6,876 bases of DNA from JBBDIK01 sp964640385 (GCA_964640385.1 CAZXFL010000053.1:1-6876); one strand, 5' to 3'; numbered from the stretch's first letter, positions 1 through 6,151 are shown. Numbers and translations: made by a program. The notes: generated by a model from the sequence alone, not told the origin.

Positions 1-81
1 TCGGTACCTAGCGGAGCCATTGGGCTGATCACGGGCTAGCCTGGTCTTCGCTTCCCCGCAAGCAACCTGACTCGCGGTGGC

Positions 82-165
82 AAGACGAGCGACGTTCCTT
101 CAACGCTGGTCTTTCACTTCCGCGACGGACTCGTTTCCGAGGTGTGGTGGAACCCGGTGGATGAG
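82..165 (+). pseudogene. SnoaL-like (NTF2 fold) protein, C-terminal fragment
   Basis: The plus frame starting at base 1 has a stop at 37-39 and is then open; from about base 82 it reads like the last strands of a SnoaL-like polyketide cyclase/ketosteroid-isomerase-fold protein. The key stretch is STLVFHFRDGLVSEVWW, which matches the family's usual pattern of hydrophobic strand, R-D-G turn, and V-x-E-x-W strand. No ATG start lies upstream in this frame and only about 28 residues of a roughly 130-residue fold are present, so it cannot be functional. The frame then runs into the antisense of the M19 dipeptidase piece, so the two relics converge around 165-200. The family assignment rests on one motif and is moderate; any NTF2-fold protein could look like this. 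Confidence 0.4.
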
Positions 166-197
166 CTCGATCCGGACCACCCCCGGATCGATCTTCA

Positions 198-584
198 TCA
201 GTCGATCCAGGTCGAGGCCATCGCGCGGAGGACGTTTTCGCCCATGACCTTGGCGATCTGCTCGTCGGAGTAGCCGTGGGCGACGAGCCAGCGCACGATG
301 TTGGGGTACTCCGAGGGATTCTCGAGTCCCTCGACGTACTCGACCCAATCGTGAGTCGCGGCCTCGCCGGTGTCGAAGGTGCCGGCGTAGTGCTGATGCA
401 GAGCGACGTGATCCCCGAAGAAGGTGTCGGGCCCGAAGGCGACGTGGTCGATGCCCATCAGGTCCACGCAGTACTCGAAGTGCTCCATGACCGACTCGAT
501 CGAGTGGCGAGGGTGCTTCGCGGTCATCGTCGTGTGCGGTGAGCCCTCGATGCCCACCACTCCGCCGGTGTCGGCGAGGTGCCA
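198..584 (-). pseudogene. Membrane dipeptidase (peptidase M19), C-terminal fragment
   Basis: Intact M19 enzymes are zinc-dependent dipeptidases of about 320-400 residues with a TIM-barrel fold. This reading frame keeps only the last roughly 128 residues. It starts at the conserved ADTGGVVGI strand (residues 39-47 of the open frame), runs through DHVAFGPD (81-88; D88 corresponds to the late catalytic Asp of the family) and GLENPSEYPNIVRWL (121-135), and ends with the helix IAKVMGENVLR (145-155). All five metal ligands of the family (the H-x-D near the N-terminus, the bridging Glu and two later His) would lie upstream and are missing, so it cannot be an active peptidase. The frame has no internal stop and the residues look well conserved, which suggests recent truncation rather than old decay. 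The upstream end is fused in frame to propeller-like sequence. Confidence 0.85.
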
Positions 585-701
585 ATCTCCGCTGCCATCG
601 CCCGCCCTGTAGCGCATCAGAAGGTAGTCACCCCCCTGCCGACCATCGCTGCGACCTGCAACGAAAACGTGGGAACCGTTCTCTGCCACGGCGAGCCCGG
701 C
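585..701 (-). pseudogene. Beta-propeller repeat fragment fused in frame to the M19 piece
   Basis: Upstream of the M19 part the same minus frame reads AGLAVAENGSHVFVAGRSDG and then GGDYLLMRYRAGDG. This is the pattern of delta-60/SBBP-type propeller blades (hydrophobic, A-x-x-G-S-x-V-F-V-x-G, then D-Y-x-x-x-R-Y-x-A-x-D-G). A GTG at 687-689 could serve as a start, giving a 163-residue chimera, but the blade-like sequence continues above it, so this GTG is probably internal. In another minus frame, just upstream (about 700-775), the sequence reads VDPTTGR...RFIEPG, also propeller-like. That would fit a one-base frameshift near 695. Such blades do not belong to M19 proteins, so the fusion is a rearrangement. 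The blade assignment is by pattern only. Confidence 0.45.
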
Positions 702-862
702 TCGATGAACCGGGCTGGTCGGGTGGCACTGAGGGAGATTCGGCCCTCGCTGCGTCCCGTCGTGGGATCCACCTCTGGAATTCGCTGGCTTGGTGGGATG
801 CAGTTCGAACCGCCTCTCACCTGCTCAAACAGCTTTCGGAAATGCCGAGCTAGGGCCCTTGT

Positions 863-876
863 GGCCGAATTCGGCC
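863..876. promoter_or_regulatory. Perfect 14-bp palindrome, possible operator
   Basis: GGCCGAATTCGGCC is identical to its reverse complement. It lies 4 bases upstream of the candidate -35 box of the flavoprotein gene and about 80 bases before its start codon, which is a usual place for a dimeric repressor site. It is GC-rich at the arms with an AATT core. No second copy was found in the window. A role as operator is inference from symmetry and position only. Confidence 0.3.
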
Positions 877-880
877 CGCT

Positions 881-908
881 TTTCGAGCCGGGCCCGATGC
901 GCGATACT
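881..908 (+). promoter_or_regulatory. Candidate promoter of the nitronate monooxygenase-like gene
   Basis: A weak -35 (TTTCGA, 881-886) and a fair -10 (GATACT, 903-908) are separated by 16 bases. Transcription would begin around 914-916 and give a leader of about 40 nucleotides carrying the ribosome binding site at 945-950. The -35 match is poor, so this is a candidate only. Confidence 0.3.
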
Positions 909-944
909 ACCCGCGTCATCCGTGCCGATGAGGGTCCACGGGCC

Positions 945-950
945 GGGAGG
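945..950 (+). promoter_or_regulatory. Ribosome binding site of the nitronate monooxygenase-like gene
   Basis: GGGAGG sits 5 bases before the ATG at 956. It is a strong Shine-Dalgarno match at suitable spacing and decides the start of the gene. Confidence 0.8.
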
Positions 951-955
951 TAGCG

Positions 956-1927
956 ATGTTGAGGACGGCGTTGTGTGAGGCCTTCGGGATCGAGCATCCG
1001 ATCGTGCAGGCCGGGATGGGTCCGTTCGGGAGCGGCGCGGAATTGGCGGCTGCCGTCTCCAACGCCGGAGCGATCGGCACGGTCGGTGGCTCTGCGCGCC
1101 CGCTGGACGAACTGGGCAGCGAGCTCGCGAGGGTGCGGGAGTTGACCGACCGGCCGTTCGTCGTGAACTTCACGCAGCCCTATCTGCAGCAAGTGCCCGA
1201 GGCGCTCGATGTCGCTCTTGAGGCGAGTCCACCCGTGGTGTCACTCGCGCTCGGGGATCCGGGCGACCTGGTGCAACGAGCGCACGATGCTGGTGCTCGG
1301 TTCATGCAACAGGTGCACACGGTGGAACAGGCCGAGCTCGTAGCCGGTCGGGGAGTAGACGTCATCATCGCCCAGGGGACCGAGGGCGGTGGCTTCACCG
1401 GCCGGATCGCGATGCAGGTCCTCGTTCCCCAGGTTGTTGACGCCGTGAGTCCGATACCGGTGCTGGCGGCGGGCGGCATCGCGGACGGGCGGGGACTCGC
1501 GGCCGCGTTGGTGCTCGGAGCTTCGGGTGTCAACGTCGGGACCCGGTTCCTGGCGTCGGAGGAGTCCTCCATCAGTGAGGAGTGGAAGCGGGCCATCGTC
1601 GAGTCAAGGCCCGAGGATGCGGTCAAGGCGGAAGTTTGGGATTCCATCTTCCCCAAGCCGGGCAGCGGGGCGTTTGACGTGGTTCCTCGTTCCCTGCGAA
1701 CCGCATTCATCGAACTGTGGGAGATGCGCCCGGACGAGGCGGCCGACGACGCGGAGCGCCTGGGCGAGGAGATCATGTCCGCGGTGTACGAGAATCGGAT
1801 GGAGGAGTTCGTTCCGTTCACGGGTCAGGTCGTCGGGCTAATCAATGATGTCCGCCCCGCCGCGCAGATCGTTCAAGACATGGTGGCAAGTGCTGAGGCA
1901 ATCCTCCGACGGACCGCCGCGACGTAG
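956..1927 (+). CDS. Nitronate monooxygenase-like FMN flavoprotein (2-nitropropane dioxygenase family)
   Basis: This is a complete 323-residue cytoplasmic TIM-barrel flavoprotein, the usual length for bacterial members. The family oxidises nitronates to carbonyl compounds and nitrite using bound FMN, and it is related to enoyl-ACP reductase FabK. Visible motifs in order are: IVQAGMG near the N-terminus (16-22), NFTQPY (71-76), AQGTEGGGFTG (139-149), the phosphate-binding AAGGIADGRG (171-180), GVNVGTRF (191-198) and the C-terminal PFTGQVVGLI (287-296). The start is fixed by the GGGAGG at 945-950 and by conservation from the first residues. One oddity stands out: the family's (E/Q)-A-G-G-H-x-G signature reads E-G-G-G-F-T-G here, so the catalytic His position is Phe147. 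Fold and FMN binding look secure, but activity on nitronates is uncertain. It has no close same-strand partner and is probably monocistronic. The flanking relics on both sides show no functional link to it. Confidence 0.92.
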   Translation: MLRTALCEAFGIEHPIVQAGMGPFGSGAELAAAVSNAGAIGTVGGSARPLDELGSELARVRELTDRPFVVNFTQPYLQQVPEALDVALEASPPVVSLALGDPGDLVQRAHDAGARFMQQVHTVEQAELVAGRGVDVIIAQGTEGGGFTGRIAMQVLVPQVVDAVSPIPVLAAGGIADGRGLAAALVLGASGVNVGTRFLASEESSISEEWKRAIVESRPEDAVKAEVWDSIFPKPGSGAFDVVPRSLRTAFIELWEMRPDEAADDAERLGEEIMSAVYENRMEEFVPFTGQVVGLINDVRPAAQIVQDMVASAEAILRRTAAT

Positions 1928-1946
1928 GGGCAGTTGTGCGGCAGCG

Positions 1947-2036
1947 CCAGTCGATGCTGTCATCGGAGTGACAGGTCCCGCGCCGACCGCCGACCATGAC
2001 CCAGCGTCCTTCGCCGTAGGTGACGCCTCGCACCGA
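1947..2036 (-). pseudogene. BNR/propeller-type repeat fragment
   Basis: The minus frame reads SVRGVTYGEGRWVMVGGRRG followed by a serine-aspartate turn and D-W. This is close to the blade pattern of secreted BNR/Ycf48-like propellers (I-x-Y-G-x-G-x-x-V-x-V-G ... S-x-D-G-x-x-W). Only about 30 residues of one blade are present, without signal peptide, further blades or a convincing start (a GTG at 2031-2033 is inside the blade). It lies 20 bases after the stop of the flavoprotein gene and is transcribed against it. It is a different blade type from the one at 585-701. I read it as a relic; a chance match in an antisense frame cannot be excluded. Confidence 0.4.
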
Positions 2037-2045
2037 GCGTCGGCG

Positions 2046-2203
2046 ACGGGAGACTCCAAAGCCTTGGCTCGAGCGATCAGGTGCTTAGAGGATTATCTGA
2101 AGCCGAGCCGGTGACTTCCATGTCTGCCGCGGGGCATTGCCGGTGGCTAGCCACAGCGCATCGGAGTGGGGAGATTAGGCGTGCCGCATTTCGTGCAGTT
2201 TCC
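2046..2203. other. Stretch without recognisable content
   Basis: The short open frames here on both strands show no motif I recognise and no ribosome binding site. It separates the propeller relic from the transporter relic and may be decayed sequence of either. Confidence 0.5.
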
Positions 2204-2392
2204 TCACCCCGGCACGAGAAGTACGACCGACAGATAGGAACACAGCAGCGTCTCGGCGGAGTCCGCGACCAACGTCGCGCTCCCCATCTGCTGTCCCGTG
2301 CGCCGCTTCGCCAATGCAAGAACCAGCATGACGACGAGCGACACACCAGCCAGGAGGATGCCAACCGTCGACTCCGCGGCCGCCACTCCCAC
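2204..2392 (-). pseudogene. CDF-like cation transporter, internal fragment
   Basis: A 62-residue minus frame contains one membrane helix (TVGILLAGVSLVVMLVLALA, residues 9-28), a basic cytoplasmic loop AKRRTG, then LGS-like QMGSATLVADSAETLLCSYLS (35-55) leading into a second helix that is cut after about five residues by a stop at 2204-2206. The order helix, AKRR, G-S-x-x-L-x-A-D, E-T-x-L-C-x-Y-L-S is what I know from the middle of cation-diffusion-facilitator-like transporters of Actinomycetota and Chloroflexota. Complete proteins have around 200 residues or more and about six helices. Both ends are missing, the start would be a GTG inside the homologous region, and no Shine-Dalgarno is seen. 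It is a broken gene, not a functional small membrane protein, although the latter cannot be fully excluded. Confidence 0.65.
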
Positions 2393-2461
2393 GGTGAGGT
2401 GCCCATCCCGTGCGCAGGAGTCCTGCGAACCGTCTGTGTAGTCCGTCTGGCTTGCTGCCGT

Positions 2462-2485
2462 CCCTACCCATTCCCCTACCCATTC
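2462..2485. repeat. Two exact tandem copies of a 12-bp unit
   Basis: CCCTACCCATTC occurs twice in direct succession. It lies in the non-coding stretch about 100 bases before the cyclase gene. It may be a slippage duplication or a pair of direct binding sites; nothing else in the window shares the unit. Confidence 0.85.
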
Positions 2486-2579
2486 ATGTGAATCGAATGT
2501 GGTTCAAAGGCGTCGTCAGTCGCTCTACGCTGCAAGGCGCGCAGGATTCAGGATCGTGGTCTGACAACAGAGTGGGGGC

Positions 2580-2585
2580 TAGACT
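2580..2585 (+). promoter_or_regulatory. -10 element for a leaderless cyclase transcript
   Basis: TAGACT fits the TANNNT form of the -10 box. It covers exactly positions -12 to -7 relative to the A of the ATG at 2592, which is where a -10 box lies if transcription starts at the start codon itself. No Shine-Dalgarno at normal spacing is present: the only G-run, GGGGG at 2574-2578, is 13 bases from the ATG. A CTGACA at 2561-2566 resembles a -35 box but with only 13 bases of spacer. Leaderless mRNAs are common in Actinomycetota and some other high-GC phyla, so the inference is reasonable but untested. Confidence 0.5.
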
Positions 2586-2591
2586 CACTCG

Positions 2592-5500
2592 ATGACGTGC
2601 TCATCGTGCGGTGTGGCGCTGCCGATCGATGCCCGGTTCTGTCCTGCGTGCGGCGTACCGGCGACCGATGGCCCCGAGCGCAGGCTGGTCACTGCTCTCT
2701 TCTGCGATGTCGTTGGATCTACACCGCTCGCCGAGCGTCTCGACCCTGAAGTTCTCAGGGGAGTGATGCGCGAGTACGCAGCGATGGCGCGTCGTGCCAT
2801 CGAGCGGAACGGCGGCACCGTTGCCTCCTTCCAGGGGGATGGCGTGGTCGCGTTGTTCGGTCTGCCGGTTGCGCATGAGGACGATGCGGCAAGGGCTGCC
2901 CGAGCCGGCTTGGAACTCCTCGCGGCCCTACCCGATGCGAAGGAAGCGGCGATCCAAGGGGTCGTGCTGGAGGCCCGCGTCGGGATCGAGTCCGGTGAGG
3001 TGCTAGGAGATCTGGCGACCGCGGCCAGCGGCGCGTTGGCGAGTGATGTCCTCAACACCGCGGCGAGACTCCAGGGGTTCACCGAGCCGGGAACCGTGCT
3101 CGCCGGGGAGGGGACCCTCCGGCTCCTTCGCGACCATGCTCAAGTTCGATCCTTGCCACGCATCACCTTGAAGGGGAAGGCGGAACCGGTCTCGGCGGCG
3201 ATCGTGCTCTCGGTGGATGCTGGCCCGCGCCGTCCGTCCGCCTCCGAATTCGTCGGGCGCGAGCGGCTCCTGGCGTCCTTGGCGCGGGCACTCGAGGAAG
3301 CGATCGCCGAGGGTGCGCCCGTCCTGGCTACGGTGCTCGGCGACCCGGGCATCGGGAAGTCTCGACTCGTGGATGCGTTCATCCGTGGGACGGCTGGGGT
3401 GACGGTGCTTCAGACTTCGGTGCCGGCGGAAGGTGAAGGGGTGAGCCTGGCGCCAATCGCGGATGTGGTGCGTGCAGCCTCTGGGGGCGGAGGTACGGCT
3501 GACGCGGCGATGGGACTCGGGCGGCTTCTCGCTGGTCGCCCAGATGCGGAAGCGCTCGAGGCTTCTCTCCTGTCTCTCATCGGGATCGGGGACCAGACCG
3601 CTGCTGATCACACGTGGGCGGTGCGTCGTCTTCTGGAAACCCTTGCGGCGGATCAACCGGTCGTCCTCGCCCTTGATGACGTTCACTGGGCTGGCCCGGC
3701 GCTGCTCGAACTCGTGGAGGACATCGCCCGGTGGACCCGCGGCTCGGTGCTCATCTTGTGCGCCGCACGGATGGACTTGCTCGATGTTCGGCGTTCGTGG
3801 GGGGGAGGCATGGCTCGGGCGGTGACCTTGACGGTTGGTCCGCTGGCGGTAGCCGAGTCAAAGGAGCTCGCGGACGCATTGCTCGGCTCGGGGACGGTGG
3901 ATGCGGACCGACTGGTTGCGACCGCAGAAGGGAATCCCCTGTTCCTCGAGCAGCTCGCAGCAGAAGCACTCGAACTGGGCGAGGCGTGGGATCCTGCCAC
4001 CGCGCCAACCACGATCCGCGCGTTGCTCGAGGCGCGGCTTGATCGCTGTTCGCCTGAAGTTGCACGGGTTCTGGCTGTGGCCTCGGTGCAAGGCTCTCGT
4101 TTCCGACTGGACGTGACGCGAGGGCTCGCGGATGGTGATGTCGACCTTGGGATCGCGCTTCGTGAGGCGGAGCGTGCACAACTTGCCAAGGAAGTCGGGC
4201 CGAACGACGGCGCATTCGTGCATGCCCTTGTCCGTGAGACCGTCTATCGCCGACTCCCGAAGGCAACGCGCGCGGACATCCATGCACGCGTCGCCGAGCT
4301 CCTGGCTGGGGACGACGAGTTGGCGGGGATCCACCTGGAGCGTGCGGCTGCGCTGCGCGCCGAACTGGGGCATCGGGACCTTGACCTGGAGCGTCGTGCG
4401 GGCGAACGGCTGGCGCTCATCGGTGAGCGCGCGTTCGCTCGCCTGGACCTCGTGACCTCATCCGACTTGCTCGAGCGCGCGGCTCGCCTGCTTCCGCACG
4501 GAGCCTCCGTACGGGTCGAGATGCTGCCGGACCTCTGCGTCGCCATGATGGAGAACGGACGGGAAGAGGAAGCGCGGGCTCTCCTCGCGGGTGCGGTCGA
4601 GGAAGCGGAGGAGGCAGGGTCGCGACGCGACGCGATCCGCATCCGATTGCAGCAACTCGCGCTGCTCGTCTTCAGCAGCAGCACTGATGCACAGGTTCGG
4701 CCTGGCATAGCCGAGGGCCGAGTGCTTCTCGAGGAGCTCGCTGGCCTCGGCGATGATGTCGGTCTGGCGCAGGGATGGGTCGTCATGGACTACCTCCACT
4801 GGCTCATCGGTGAGATGGCCAACGCTCACGATGCTGCGGGACGATCGGTCGAGCACGCCCGGCGCGCGGGCAGACTCCGTGAGCAGGTCCAGGCGGGCGG
4901 TGACGAAGCGTCGGTGTTGGCGCTCGGTCCTCTCCCCTTGGCCGAGATGCGAGTTGTGGCGGAGCGGCGGCGGGGAGATGCGAATCCCATCGTGGCGGCT
5001 GGCGGTCTCGCCGGGATCTCGGTGTGCGCAGTTCTGTCAGGTGATATCGACGGATACGTGCAGGCAGAGGGCGCCTGGAGGCGGGCCGTATCAGCGGGCG
5101 GTCTCGAGTGGACCGGGGCGGAGCACGCGGTGGCGGCGATGGTGCCGGCCTTGATCGAGGCCGGGGAGCCTGAGCGAGCTGAGGCGCTTGTTCGTGAAGG
5201 GCTCGCCACGATGGAACGTCTGGGTGACGTCTGGGTCTTGAACGGGGCTTCATTCTTCCTGCCCTTGGCCTTGTCGCGCCAGGGGAGGGGAGATGAGGCG
5301 GCGGTGCTCGCTGAGGCCTTGGACGAGCGGTACGTGTGGATGGGTCGTCCGGATGGGGTGACTCGAGCGATCGCTCTGTCGGCTGCGCGGGCAGTGCGCG
5401 GTCGGAGCGAGGACGCTCTCTCGCTCGCGATGGAAGGGGCGGATATCGCTCGCTCGTCGGACTCAACGCTTCTCAAGACCCTGGCCCTCGAGCACCTCGC

Positions 5501-5633
5501 GGAAAGGTTGTACGAGACGGACCCGGCCGCCGCGATAGCGACGCTCGAGGAGACCGCGGCGCTCGATTCGTTCGCGGGCTATGTCCCCTCCCTCCGTCGG
5601 GTCGCCGGAACTCTCGACAGATGGCGTTCGTAG
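2592..5633 (+). CDS. Zinc ribbon-class III nucleotidyl cyclase-AAA/STAND ATPase-TPR-like signalling protein
   Basis: This is a complete 1013-residue soluble multidomain protein. Residues 1-25 form a zinc ribbon (C3-x2-C6 and C18-x2-C21). Residues 30-207 are a class III adenylate/guanylate cyclase domain, with metal Asp39 in FCDVVGS, metal Asp83 in QGDGVVALFG, and the transition-state pair Asn155 and Arg159 in LNTAARL. Residues 219-460 are an ATPase, with Walker A GDPGIGKS (250-257), Walker B VVLALDDVHW (357-366) and the GNPLFLEQL helix (447-455) typical of STAND/LuxR-type ATPases. FVHALVRETVYRRL (542-555) marks the winged-helix part. The rest, about 600-1010, is helical and TPR-like (for example 852-878 and 896-918). 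The family is thought to couple ligand or partner sensing through the repeats and ATPase to cyclase control. The purine-selecting Lys position is Ser79, so the nucleotide product is unclear. The start is fixed by the zinc ribbon beginning at residue 3. Two TAG stops follow in tandem (5631-5636). The C-terminus lies next to a possible IS end and could be slightly shortened. Confidence 0.93.
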   Translation: MTCSSCGVALPIDARFCPACGVPATDGPERRLVTALFCDVVGSTPLAERLDPEVLRGVMREYAAMARRAIERNGGTVASFQGDGVVALFGLPVAHEDDAARAARAGLELLAALPDAKEAAIQGVVLEARVGIESGEVLGDLATAASGALASDVLNTAARLQGFTEPGTVLAGEGTLRLLRDHAQVRSLPRITLKGKAEPVSAAIVLSVDAGPRRPSASEFVGRERLLASLARALEEAIAEGAPVLATVLGDPGIGKSRLVDAFIRGTAGVTVLQTSVPAEGEGVSLAPIADVVRAASGGGGTADAAMGLGRLLAGRPDAEALEASLLSLIGIGDQTAADHTWAVRRLLETLAADQPVVLALDDVHWAGPALLELVEDIARWTRGSVLILCAARMDLLDVRRSWGGGMARAVTLTVGPLAVAESKELADALLGSGTVDADRLVATAEGNPLFLEQLAAEALELGEAWDPATAPTTIRALLEARLDRCSPEVARVLAVASVQGSRFRLDVTRGLADGDVDLGIALREAERAQLAKEVGPNDGAFVHALVRETVYRRLPKATRADIHARVAELLAGDDELAGIHLERAAALRAELGHRDLDLERRAGERLALIGERAFARLDLVTSSDLLERAARLLPHGASVRVEMLPDLCVAMMENGREEEARALLAGAVEEAEEAGSRRDAIRIRLQQLALLVFSSSTDAQVRPGIAEGRVLLEELAGLGDDVGLAQGWVVMDYLHWLIGEMANAHDAAGRSVEHARRAGRLREQVQAGGDEASVLALGPLPLAEMRVVAERRRGDANPIVAAGGLAGISVCAVLSGDIDGYVQAEGAWRRAVSAGGLEWTGAEHAVAAMVPALIEAGEPERAEALVREGLATMERLGDVWVLNGASFFLPLALSRQGRGDEAAVLAEALDERYVWMGRPDGVTRAIALSAARAVRGRSEDALSLAMEGADIARSSDSTLLKTLALEHLAERLYETDPAAAIATLEETAALDSFAGYVPSLRRVAGTLDRWRS

Positions 5634-5638
5634 TAGTC

Positions 5639-5663
5639 GTGTCCCCTGAAGTGGTGTAGTTCC
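5639..5663. mobile_element. Possible insertion-sequence terminal repeat (remnant)
   Basis: The sequence from GTGTCCCCTGAAGTGG to GTAGTTCC resembles, from memory, the ends of IS256/Mutator-type elements in high-GC bacteria, whose tips often read like GGAACTACACCACTT...GGGGACAC. It begins five bases after the first stop codon of the cyclase gene. No transposase coding sequence and no second inverted copy lie in the window, so at most this is a solo end or remnant. Confidence is low because the match is remembered, not computed. Confidence 0.25.
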
Positions 5664-5718
5664 GAGCCCTGATCACCGCGGCTACCGCGATGAGAAGGGC
5701 CATCGTGCGAAGGTCAGT

Positions 5719-5751
5719 GAGACCGGTTCAATGAACTCACAGAAGGGTCTC
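5719..5751. repeat. Nested inverted repeat
   Basis: Outer arms GAGACC (5719-5724) and GGTCTC (5746-5751) enclose the near-palindrome GTTCAATGAAC (5726-5736). It lies between the possible IS end and the start of the ferredoxin relic. There is no T-run, so it is not a typical intrinsic terminator. It may belong to the same IS remnant or be chance. Confidence 0.3.
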
Positions 5752-6151
5752 GCTCCTCGGCTGCGGCAGGGAGTGCCGTGTTTCCGGCGCCGAGTCCACC
5801 GCAGCGCGTGTGGAGTTCGTCAAGGATGCGCTTGCGGCGGTCGGCGATAGCGTGCCCGATCGCGTTCGATTCCAAACTCCGGACGGCGAGCTCGCCCTGG
5901 ATAGACCACCCCCCCTCGAGGGCCTTGTGCCATCCGGGGGGTCAGGGCGACCACAGTTGAATGAGCCAGGTGCAACGGCGACCGCGGTGCTGAAGCTGCG
6001 TGAGGCTGCCGATGGAGCGCGTGACGAGACACTCGCGGGAGGGCCACTTGGTCAGGTCGCGATCGATGCCGCTGGATGCACGCTCTGTGGCAGCTGCACG
6101 CTGGTCTGCCCAACGGGGGCGCTTCGATTGGACGAGGGCCCGCTCACTTTT
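5741..6151 (+). pseudogene. MvhD-like/ferredoxin iron-sulfur protein, truncated at both ends
   Basis: The frame is open from after the TGA at 5732-5734. It first reads VSLLGCGRECRVSGAEST and then ARVEFVKDALAAVG and RVRF, which resembles the end of an MvhD-type domain (hydrogenase or heterodisulfide-reductase-linked iron-sulfur subunit; G-C-x-x-x-C-R, then R-V-x-F-V-K and R-V-R-F). After a linker of about 60 residues comes one [4Fe-4S] motif, C-T-L-C-G-S-C-T-L-V-C-P-T-G-A-L, encoded at 6077-6124. A second cluster motif would be expected next, but the homology stops at ...GPLTF (codon 6149-6151) exactly where the antisense hydrolase begins. The GTG at 5810 is inside the homologous region and is not a real start. 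Intact relatives would pass electrons in redox complexes. As it stands this is a relic; the ferredoxin part is secure, the MvhD assignment moderate. Confidence 0.65.

Noticed and set aside
617..1192. Long 191-residue minus-strand open frame overlapping the start of the flavoprotein gene
   Set aside because: It is mainly antisense of a clearly conserved gene and its arginine/proline/serine-rich composition is that of a shadow frame. Only its last part (about 700-775) looks propeller-like.
1957..1974. Hairpin CTGTCA-TCGGAG-TGACAG after the flavoprotein gene as a terminator
   Set aside because: The stem is only 6 bp with no T-run, and it overlaps the propeller relic whose coding pattern explains the sequence.
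2495..2510. GTGGTTCAAAGG as a tRNA T-loop or tRNA remnant
   Set aside because: No matching acceptor, anticodon or D-arm stems could be folded around it.
3003..3686. Minus-strand open frame of 227 residues inside the cyclase gene
   Set aside because: Antisense shadow of the cyclase and ATPase domains; composition is His/Arg-rich with no motif.
4804..5476. Two overlapping minus-strand open frames of over 200 residues
   Set aside because: Shadows of the helical C-terminal part of the large protein; extremely Pro/Arg/Ser-rich.
5473..5703. Minus-strand 76-residue frame starting MALLIAVAAVIRA as a small membrane protein
   Set aside because: Only about 11 hydrophobic residues, and most of the frame is antisense of the cyclase gene end.
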